Assembly (NCBI GenBank): GCA_000697355.1
Contig: JNEN01001226.1
Span: 1 to 64,000, forward strand
Reading direction: 5' to 3'
Length of the DNA: 64,000 nucleotides
Source: Syncephalastrum monosporum B8922
Taxonomy: Eukaryota; Mucoromycota; Mucoromycetes; Mucorales; Syncephalastraceae
The notes beneath the pieces were generated by a model. It worked only from the letters and a program-made list of their open reading frames with translations, searched no databases and had not been told where the DNA came from. The position numbers and the translations under genes are program-made. How positions within the stretch are numbered: the first letter of the stretch is position 1; each line of letters opens with the position of its first letter. Positions 55,573-64,000 of the stretch are shown here, piece by piece.

Positions 55573-57983
55573 ATGTCATATCGCGCCGAAACGCGGCTCA
55601 GCGGCAATGATCTCGCACCAAATACCATGTCTCAGTCCTTGTACCCTCCCGTCACACATCCTTTCTTCAAGCCAGAATCTTCTTCCATGGTCAGTGCACC
55701 ACCGCCAACTCCACTGCCTTCTACCGTGCGCCCAACACCTATAAAAAGCTATGATCCACTGCAATTACATTCGGTAAATCCGCAGCTCTGCTCCTGCATT
55801 TTGTTTGCATTGCCTTAATTTGGGGTCGTATGTTTGTTAACGCAAATCTCCTCTTATTTTTTATTTCGCTCTGTCTCGCTTTCTCTCTCTCTCTGTGTGT
55901 GTATGTTCACGCTGCAGAAAAACGAAGCAAACCCCCCTGCGCCGGCGTACACAAACGATAATGGCCTTTCTTCACGTGTGGCATACTATCAGCTGCCACC
56001 TATCGTCATGACGGGCACAGACCTTCCGACGACGAGGACCAGAGTCCAGAATGACAACATTCGCGACGATGATTTTCACACGGCATATCATGCATACCGC
56101 AATGACAACAAACATATAAACGCTCACGCCGAGGATTACCCCAGCCATCAGCCTACTCCTCCTTCGCCTGACAGTCCCCGCTATGAGGACAACAGACACC
56201 TTGGCAGTCGGTCGGATAGGAGTTCATCCGGCTATCTCCTGTTTTGCGCCGATCAGAGAAGTAACCGAGCTGCAGATGCTCAAGCACCAGACGACTCAAT
56301 TCTCGATCGGCGTTGGCAAGAGCTCCCACAGGTATGGTTGCACAGCCGTATATGGAAATCAATGCATGACCCTGTAACCTATTTTCGCAGAACGACAAAA
56401 AGGAGTACCACCGACGAGCCATTATAATCAACGCAAAGGCGGAAGATGACAGCACAACGACAAACTCAAGGAACCAATCTCCGCCCCTGAAACGTAGCTT
56501 TCGAGAAATGGAACAGCAGGACAGTCGCGATGGTGGTGAAAGTAGTGGCCGGAATTTGTCCTACAGGCTCCAGCATCTTGTATCACCTGAGGCTATTAGG
56601 ACCGCTGAACAGGAAGAACAAGAGGAGGCTATGGGCAGCTCCACTCGTCGCCCGTTCTCGGCATTTCCATCCTTCCTCACCATGAAGCATATGCACGAGC
56701 AACGGGAGGAAACAGCCACAAGCTCACTGAGCGGTGAGGAAGACGAAGCAGAAGACGAAGAATTCAATGACGCTCCTGTATATGATGGCCGGGACATGTC
56801 CATGGTGGAAGCGGACGAGTTTGCCTCAGCGCAGTCGATCACAGGCGTACCCATTCCGGCCCATTCTGTGGACCAGCATGAGGGACCCATGTCACCCTCT
56901 AGCTCCTCCTCAACCACCCTCTTGTCGGCTGGTCTCCCAGAGGATGAATACCCACCTTGGTCACGCGTGGGCGTGGCCTCTCGGCTTGGCGCTGCTGAGG
57001 CCGAAGCCCTACAGTCCCTCGGAGCAATCGGCGGCAAGGAAAAGGTGCGCGAGCGCTTAAAACGCCCTCCCAATGCCTATTTGCTCTTCAACCGAGACAT
57101 GCGAAGAAAGCTTCTCGAAGTGTCTCCAAAGATGACTGTCGCAGAAATAAGCAAGGAAATTGGTGAGCGCTGGAAGCTCCTGTCTCCTGTAAGTGTGTTA
57201 TATCCCTTTTTTGTATCAAGGAAATGATCATAGCTGATGAGATAACTCCATCTATTTTTACCAAAAAAAAAAAAAAAGGAAAAACGCCAGGAATATATCA
57301 AAGAAGCCGCCATCATTAAGCAGGACCACCTCAAGAACCATCCGGACTTCATTTACACCCGAAGGTCCAAAGCACAGCTGGCTGAAGCACGTAAATTGCG
57401 CAAGTCCAGGACCGAACCTAAAAAGAAGATGGTTACCAAGCCTTCTCATTCTAATGCAACACGGTCGCCGCAACCAGGAGGTCCCCGTGACCCGCGCGGT
57501 CGCAAAAAGAAGCGTCACCGACACCCGACGGCCCCCAAGCACCCGATGTCTGGATTCTTGTTCTTTTTGGCTGCTGTGAGGCCTCACGTGGCTCGCCAGT
57601 TGCCAGGTTCGACTGTCGGACCCATCAGCAAAGTCATTGCTTCGCAGTGGCGTGACATGAGCGAAGAAGATCGTTTACCCTGGCTTCAAAAAGCGGAGGA
57701 AGACAAGGCACGATATGCCCGTGAAATGCGCATCTACACCTCTCAACAGGAAGCGCAGCGGGATCTTGACGATGGCTCAGTAGTGGCTGTAATGCAGATG
57801 GTCAGCAGTGAGCAGACCTACGCTTATGACGCCCCGGACCATGGCCTCATCGACGTTTCGTCGTCCACTTCCTCCGATCATATTACAACTTCCTCTTACA
57901 TGTACACTGATTCTGCAGTTCACCCATCTCCTCCTATTCATCTTTCTGTTGCTTCTGGCATACCATCCAATTCGATGGCATAA
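55573..57983 (+). CDS. HMG-box protein with two clear and one weak HMG box
   Basis: HMG boxes bend DNA; proteins with this layout are usually transcription or chromatin factors. Exons are 55573-55773, 55918-56331, 56391-57188 and 57279-57983, for 705 residues. A weak first box (SSSGYLLFCADQRS, then DRRWQELPQNDKKEYHRRA) crosses intron 2. A clear second box (KRPPNAYLLFNRDMRRKLLE, TVAEISKEIGERWKLLSPEK) crosses intron 3. A third (KHPMSGFLFFLAAVRPHVAR, ISKVIASQWRDMSEEDRLPW) lies in the last exon. Acidic Ser-rich linkers and a basic stretch (GRKKKRHRHP) sit between them. The last intron has a 15-nt A run right before its AG, an unusual acceptor. Pro/Ser/Thr-rich ends suggest regulatory tails. Targets are unknown. 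Confidence 0.85.
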
Positions 57984-58714
57984 AATTGGCAACTTGTATC
58001 ATCTGCCCGCTTTTCTGTGGGGGCGTACGTATATGTCTTGTGCGTGTGTGCGTATGTAGGAAGCAGCGCGAAATGAACAATGGTGGCTTTATTTCAAAAT
58101 GTCTGTGCACCCTTTGTGCAGCACGAGCATGATACATGTAATTAAGTTGAGCGTCGTCGTCCATTACAAATCACATGTTATCAGCGATCGTACCGATTTA
58201 CTTTGCTTTCCGCTCTATTCATTGCATACGAGTGCTTCGTTGTTGTATGCAACCGAGATACAGGAAACGTGGTCCTCTTCTTTGCAACACAAAAGGTCAT
58301 GTATTTTGAATATGGTTCAGACGGAGCATGAAAGTCATTGTCATGGTGAAGGAATAGGGTTCACTCATGAAGACTGCGTCTAATATATCAAAAAAATGAA
58401 GAATGATGAGTGCTTTGAGGAATATACGACCCGAAAACACGGCAATTCTGCTAGTGTCGATGCATGTGTGTTTAGAGTCACTGGCATGTGATTCACATAT
58501 AACACATGGCCTCAATACCGCGAAACACCCTTCTTTGTTCCTTTGGGGAAGACCCTCTTTCTCTTTCTTTTTCTCTTTCTCATTTTCAGGCATATCAGAG
58601 AAAGTCCGCGCAAAAGGACTCTCCTTGCTGCTCCCTCTCGTTTCTCTCATTCCACTGTCATTGTTGCCAGAGTTGCTTTCCTCTTACTCGTTCACACCTT
58701 CTTTCATCACTGCC
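57984..58714. other. Intergenic region between the HMG and BRO1 genes
   Basis: Contains the HMG gene 3' UTR and the BRO1 promoter with a pyrimidine-rich leader (58555-58590). No separate gene. Confidence 0.5.
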
Positions 58715-61284
58715 ATGCTGAGAGGAACCCCCTCCAGTGGTAATGAACCTGATTCCGGTGCAACCACCCCCACCGGCACGGGTCCCAGTGAGGATCTGCC
58801 TTCCTTGCTTCATGTGCCCTGGAAACAAACGGACTCCATGACTTGGCGGCAGGCTCTACTGCAGTATATTACAGAGGCCTATGCGGAGGATCCGGTTGTA
58901 TACGAAGTCGACGCAGACGCGCTCGACCGCTTGCGGGAGGATAGTCTGCTCACCAATACAACTCCTAGCTTGACAACGCTCGAACGCCTATTCACGTACT
59001 ATTCTCAAGTATCTTTCATCTGCTCTCGCTTCCCATTGAATGTGTGTGACATCTTCTTTTGTTGATAGAGATAATACTGATAACTCGTCAATAGATCAAC
59101 CTCGGGTTTCCATGGCGCCCTGCCTTCAAACCGTCATCGAAAGCAGGTGCGATTACCCCTTGTTCACGAGTGACCATGCATCTAACGACGCCGAATAGAA
59201 TCCTTGAGTAATCTCAACTATGAGAAAGCATGTGTGCTTTTCTGCATTGGCTCGGTCTACTCTCAGCTCGGCTGTAACGAGAGCCGGATCTCAACAGATG
59301 GCATTCGAAAGTCCTGCAACTACTTCCAGCACGCTGCGGGCTGTTTCCAGCTCATCGAGACGGAATGCGCCGCTGATTTGCGCGTTGCAGTGCAGCCCAG
59401 CGATCTGGACACCGCAACACTACGCTCCATCGTCAACTTGATGTTGGCGCAAGCCCAAGAATGCGTCTGGCAAAAGGCTGTGATGGAGCACATGAAGCAC
59501 GGCACGATTGCTCGCCTCGCTATCAAAGTAGCCGATTTCTACGAAGCCGCTTTGCCTGGCGCGCCATCTGACTGGCGTGTCTACTTGGAAATTAAATCGG
59601 CCTATCTGACAGCTGTTGCGCAATATCACAAGGCCAACGAATGCATATCAAACGGACGTTATGGCGAGGAGATCAGTCGGCTGCGTGCGGCCGAGGCATA
59701 CAATCGCAAGGCATTGGATGCCATCGCTTCCAGCTACGGAGGCATCTTCCTTACCCGCAAAAACAACCGGATTCAAGAGTTGTTTGCCAACGACGTGCGG
59801 CTGCTCGAAGAGTCCATCGAACGTGACCTCATGCGGGCAGAAAAAGACAACGACTTGGTGTACCTGGAGCCGGTGCCTGATGCATCTCAGTTGGCGCCCA
59901 TTCTGCGATCCGAGATGGTGCGCCCTATAGCTCCCCTGGATGTGACGGAGCCCACCCACTGGCTTAAAGAGGTCGATGAATCTTGGAACCACCCCTTATT
60001 TGAGAAACTCGTACCATTCGCGGTGCACCAAGCGGCGAGCGTGTATCGCGACAAAAAAGACTATGTCGTGCAAACCGACATCGTAGCGAGGTGCATGGAG
60101 CTGCATGACAATTACAAACGGTACATGCGGAGTCGCCGATACCAAACGTAGAAATTCCTCACTCATGGTGTTTGTAGCACATGTGATGAACTGCAACTGC
60201 CTCAGGCAGTTGACATGGTCGACCCCCACACGATACCCGCAACGCTGATTGCATGCGCTGAAGAAGTGCAAGACGAGGGAGGTGCACAAGCCATCCGTGA
60301 CATGCTCAACAACGTGCAGCATATGGCCAACAAGGTGAGCGAGCTCCTTGACGAGGGCTTCAATGCACTAGAAGAAGAGAATGAAGAAGACGAAATCATG
60401 CGACGGCGTCATGGCAGCTGTAAGTCAACCTCTAATCCTTGAGCATGCACTCTTACTGCTGCATACTGATAAACAAAACCAATACGCATGCAGTGTGGAG
60501 CCGGCCTCCTTCGCAGCACCTGACGTCCGCCTTGCTAACCCAGGGCAGCAAATATCACGACACATTACAAGCTGCTCAAAAAGCCGACCGTATCGTCCGT
60601 GCCAAGGTGAATAACTGGAGCAAGGCCATTGAAGCGCTCTCGAAGCCCATTCCGGATCTCATCCGAAGCCTGCCGTCCGTGACGGACGACGAGAACTCGC
60701 AATACCCCACTGACTTGCTGGAACGGATACGTGTGCTACTTCAGGAATGCGATGAGTCGCAAGCACGACGCCAATATACCATGGACGAAGCGCGTTCTCT
60801 GGCTGCAGCCGACGATATTAGCGAAGCATTGTTAGCCAAGGCTGCGGCGCTAACCAACGGCTCCCCCATTGTCAAGCTCGAACCTGAACAGTTTAATGAC
60901 GTGTTTACGCGCGAGCTGAAAAAATATGAAGGCTTACAAGCTCAAGTAGAGCAGTTTACCCAAAAGCATTCGCATCTTTTGTTACGGCTACGTGAAGCGC
61001 ACGAACAGTTTTTCTTGGTCGTGCAAGGGAACTCTACGGTGGCACGGCGCGAGAAGGCTATACGAAATCTGGAGCAGGCCTTTGTAAAGCTCAAGGAGAT
61101 CCGAGTCAATCTCGTAGAAGGAATCAAAGTAAGCAGTAAGATGCGCAGACCAATGAACTCGATGGCTCACACGCCTCTGCTATAGTTTTACTCGGAGTAT
61201 ACGGATACATTGACGCAGTTCCGAGATGCATGCTGTGATTTTGCGCTCGCACGCCGCATGGAAGCCTCTGAGTTGGGAAGATAG
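58715..61284 (+). CDS. BRO1-domain protein (Rim20/PalA- or Bro1/ALIX-like)
   Basis: BRO1 proteins bind the ESCRT-III subunit Snf7 and act in multivesicular-body sorting or in alkaline-pH signalling. Exons are 58715-59008, 59095-59146, 59199-60120, 60178-60419, 60494-61128 and 61186-61284, for 747 residues. The BRO1 domain spans roughly residues 30-400, with [49 protein letters not shown] and FYEAAL. The V-shaped coiled domain follows ([40 protein letters not shown]), ending [18 protein letters not shown]. There is no long Pro-rich tail. This favours the Rim20/PalA group, which feeds the Rim101/PacC pH pathway, over Bro1 with its Pro-rich end. The assignment within the family is inference. Confidence 0.85.
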
Positions 61285-61655
61285 AGAGGCATCAGGATAT
61301 TACTAGCCCGCTCTGCCAGCTGTTATAACCGTGGCTCATTCTTCAGTTACAGCTTTTGTAATTTCATATTATTATTATATACGTCTATCATCAAATATAA
61401 AAATATCGACCCAACAAACCATTATCAGTTGTGCTTTATTCGATTTAGAAGTGGATAATGGAGATATTTCAAGGTATATATGAAAACCATCATGAGTCTA
61501 CGTTCTTTCTCTGACTCATTTAATGAGATTTACCTATAGCAGTTTCCTTGAGCATAATAGTAAATACGTTTCTGATGCAACCTTTTTATATACATTTCTG
61601 AAATTGAGATAGTAGGGGGTAAATGAGGAATGATGGATACGACTGAGGAATACTC
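61285..61655. other. Convergent 3' region between the BRO1 and kinase genes
   Basis: AT-rich sequence between two convergent genes. Nothing else is seen. Confidence 0.5.
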
Positions 61656-63164
61656 TTATCGATGAGCTTGAGCCGCCTTTGCGTTTGCGTAGCGTTGTCG
61701 ATTGTCAAACTCATGAGAAGCACTGTATCTCGGCAAGCTAGAAAAACATCGTGAGTGGGCATATTATACAAGCGGTGATATTTACTCTTCTGGTCTGGCA
61801 GGCGCTGGCTCCGTGAAGAAAAAGTCGTGATCGAGAGCGTCCATCGCGGTCAGTCGCTTCTTTGGATCCAATACGAGGATTTTGGATAGCAAATCAACCG
61901 CTAGTGGATCACATTCGTCAAAGTCGATTTGCATACGTCCTTTGTAATGGTCGAAATGAACCTTGTTGGCATCGGGCAGGTCCCTCCACCCTGGCATCGT
62001 CTCTTCCGTGGGAGAGCCAACCAAGCTGAAGATGCGTTTGAGTTGATCCATATCATCGGAGCCCTGCAGGATGGGGCGCCCTTTCAGGATTTCGCCCAAA
62101 ATGCATCTGTTTTCCAGCAATGCGTTGTTAGCAAGAAAGAATACAAAGGGATGAAAGAGTTCAAGTACGGTAAAGGACTTACCCGACGCCCCACATATCA
62201 ATGGCGGAGGTATATTTGCGTTCGCCCAGAAGCAGTTCAGGCGGTCGATACCATCTCGTGACAACGCATGCTGTATAATCGCGGCCGTCTTCCTCGATAC
62301 CGCGAGCAAGACCAAAATCGGCGATTTGCAGTATTCCTTTGTTGTCGATGAGGAGGTTAGCGGCCTTGATATCTCTGTGTAAAATTTTGTTCTAATCCAT
62401 GCGTGAGTTTGTTTGTGTCGAAAGAAAGGGCATGACGGGCAGTGACATACGTGGTGAAGGTATGCGGTGCCTTTGAGCAGTTGTTGGAAGTATGTCTTGA
62501 TGTGAGAAAGGCTGAGGTTGGCGGAGGGGTTCTCGAGCAACCCTGCCAAGTCGTGGTCCATGTACGGGAACACCATGTATACTTCCGTTTGCTCGCGTCG
62601 GCCCGACTCGTCTTTCTCTACAGAGCTGCGTCAACACAACACTACGCTTAAGCAGAGCACACATGTGCAGATAGTATTACTCCTAAATATCGCCATGTCA
62701 GTGAGAGGCACCACGTTAGGGTGATTAAGCTGCTTTAGGATCTTGATTTCTCTCACAGCCGTGATTGGGATCTAAGCGTCGAAGGCGATTAGACAATCAG
62801 TCGTGCTAGCCGGTCGGTCACTTACGCCTTCCTTCTCGTGATGCATCAGAATCCTCTTTAGCGCGACGATTTCACCCGTCTCCTTGTTCGTTCCTTTGTG
62901 CACCTCTCCGAAGGTTCCTTCTCCCAGCTTGGACTCCAATTTGTACTTGGCCAGCTTGGAGACACCGGTGAAGTTGTGCTTTTTCTTCTTCAGTGGGGTC
63001 TGAGGCTTTTCGTAATTGGGGGTGGCCGTAGAATAGGCCGGAGAGGTGCCCTGTTCCGAGCCATCGTGGCTGGCCTGGCGGGAGGCATGGGAATACAAGG
63101 AGCGATCGGTCCGCTTCATATCGAGTTCTCCTCGCTCCGGATCGTCTGGAGATTTGCGCTTCAT
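61656..63164 (-). CDS. BUR1: BUR1/CDK9-type cyclin-dependent kinase
   Basis: This group phosphorylates Pol II and Spt5 to release the polymerase into elongation. Exons are 63164-62826, 62771-62681, 62617-62451, 62391-62183, 62106-61786 and 61737-61656, for 402 residues. Kinase motifs are intact: [11 protein letters not shown] (P-loop), VALKRI (Lys), the cyclin-binding helix as [28 protein letters not shown], a T-loop Thr in [19 protein letters not shown], and DMWGVGCILGE. The PITA-type helix and IKAAN loop point to CDK9/BUR1 rather than CDK7 or CTK1. An N-terminal ~70-residue basic, low-complexity region comes first. The C-terminus ends [15 protein letters not shown] after a 48-nt intron; without splicing, the frame would stop two residues after the intron begins. 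Elongin A in the same window also acts in Pol II elongation. Confidence 0.92.
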
Positions 63165-63982
63165 TATATCAGTTTGTGAAAGGCAGTGTAAACAGAGAAA
63201 GGGAAAGGGAATGCGTGAAGAGACCACAATAGAAGGACTTGATGCTGAGTGAACCTATTTTGGCCTCGCCCCGCTCGCCTACAGCTGTCGCCGGCTTTTC
63301 AATCCCAGCTCCTCATCCTTCTCTTTCTTCTCGCCCCGGACCTTCTTCCTACGAGGCTGTCAGGACAGTATCATAGGGTCACATCGTGGACACATGTTAC
63401 TCATGGTACACATATATCTATCCAACATTCAAAAAGAACTCCCAGTTCTATTTATATAGTGATATAATTTACTACACAGATTGGGTCCAACAATGCTAAC
63501 ATGTACAGCCGAAAGATAACCGTAGCCGCATCTTGGTTTTTTGACTCGGAAGACCTAAATTTCTTTTTTTTTTTATCGCATGCAAAAAATGGTACACTGT
63601 ACAGAGACCTCTATACTAGCTGCATGCATAAAAAGTTGGGAAGAATTACGTACGGGCTTCTCCTTGGCAACGTATCGACCATGAATGTGTGATAATAAAG
63701 TTTGACGGATGACCAGCTTTTGCTTATCGAGACATAATACTACTAATGTCTATGGATCAAAATAGAAAGTAGAATATCAGTTCAGAAAAAGGGGTCTTAA
63801 AGCTGCGTCGCCCGAATCGGTCTTAGTTCACAGTGCTACACAAGCTGAGAGGCCTTTATCGCTCGGCTGGTAGTTGCACGAACGAATGAGATTTAAGGCT
63901 GAACAGCTCCTGTTATCAGCAACAGCATCCTTTATCTTATACACATACTTTTCTTTCCTTTTCCCTCTAATTTTCGGTACTC
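63165..63982. other. Intergenic region at the right end
   Basis: Holds the kinase promoter and a T/A-rich stretch (63560-63575). No supported gene until the possible start at 63983. Confidence 0.45.
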
Positions 63983-64000
63983 ATGTCAAGCCGGAAATCC
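63983..64000 (+). CDS. Possible gene start cut by the window edge
   Basis: An ATG follows a pyrimidine-rich leader (TTTCTTTCCTTTTCCCTC), the same kind of leader seen before verified starts here. Only six codons (MSSRKS) are inside the window, so nothing can be said about the product. Confidence 0.25.

Overview
The window is nuclear DNA of a filamentous fungus, most likely an early-diverging one (Mucoromycota, Mucorales-like). The signs are intron-rich compact genes (introns mostly 45-145 nt, GT-AG with a few GC-AG), CT-rich leaders before start codons, a chitin synthase with a myosin-like head, and animal-like versions of ORC6, elongin A, NNF1/PMF1, GLI-type zinc fingers and PFKFB. This placement is inference. 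I rebuilt the gene models by hand from splice sites; each stated length is a set of exons that sums to a whole number of codons.

Layout. 1-2534: no clear gene, but a diverged ~100-nt tandem duplication with a CRE palindrome and an unexplained GC-rich block. 2535-4219: a possible small gene (-) and a perilipin (+). 4456-6624: Kelch-repeat protein (-). 6881-10086: RRP3 helicase (-) and a WIP/verprolin (+) sharing a 175-bp promoter. 10168-11953: PFKFB (-). 12618-13779: elongin A (-). 14850-15014: putative secreted Cys-rich peptide (-). 16022-17226: MDR-type oxidoreductase (-). 19238-24612: myosin-head chitin synthase (+) with an apparent frameshift. 26088-27701: GLI-like zinc-finger factor (+). 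28090-28860: RRM protein (-). 29247-30225: ORC6 (+). 30565-31922: ATP synthase gamma (-). 33230-33403: U2 snRNA (-).

34975-35802: unknown protein (-). 36297-36679: PET117 (+). 36819-37378: eS31 fused to a strongly altered ubiquitin (-). 37870-39578: ARP3 (-). 39914-40935: actin-capping protein beta (-), divergent from eS21 (41164-41587, +). 41706-42248: SRP9 (-). 44166-46461: alpha-arrestin (-), divergent from an NNF1/PMF1-like kinetochore protein (46629-47527, +). 47815-51133: VPS16 (+, 17 exons). 51246-52705: secreted M28 aminopeptidase (-). 53590-54810: a decayed coding stretch. 55573-57962 region to 57983: protein with three HMG-box-like segments (+). 58715-61284: BRO1-domain protein (+). 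61656-63164: BUR1/CDK9-type kinase (-). A possible gene start lies at 63983 on the right edge.

The genes are mainly housekeeping. Some share processes: actin (verprolin, ARP3, capping protein beta), endosome and trafficking (VPS16, BRO1 protein, alpha-arrestin, SRP9), mitochondria (ATP3, PET117), ribosome (RRP3, eS31, eS21), and Pol II transcription (elongin A, BUR1). I saw no virus, intact transposon, CRISPR array or confident tRNA. The most unusual items are the chitin synthase with a degenerate motor and frameshift, the divergent ubiquitin moiety on eS31, the three-HMG protein, micro-exons and GC-AG introns, the Cys-rich peptide, and the decayed locus at 53.6-54.8 kb.
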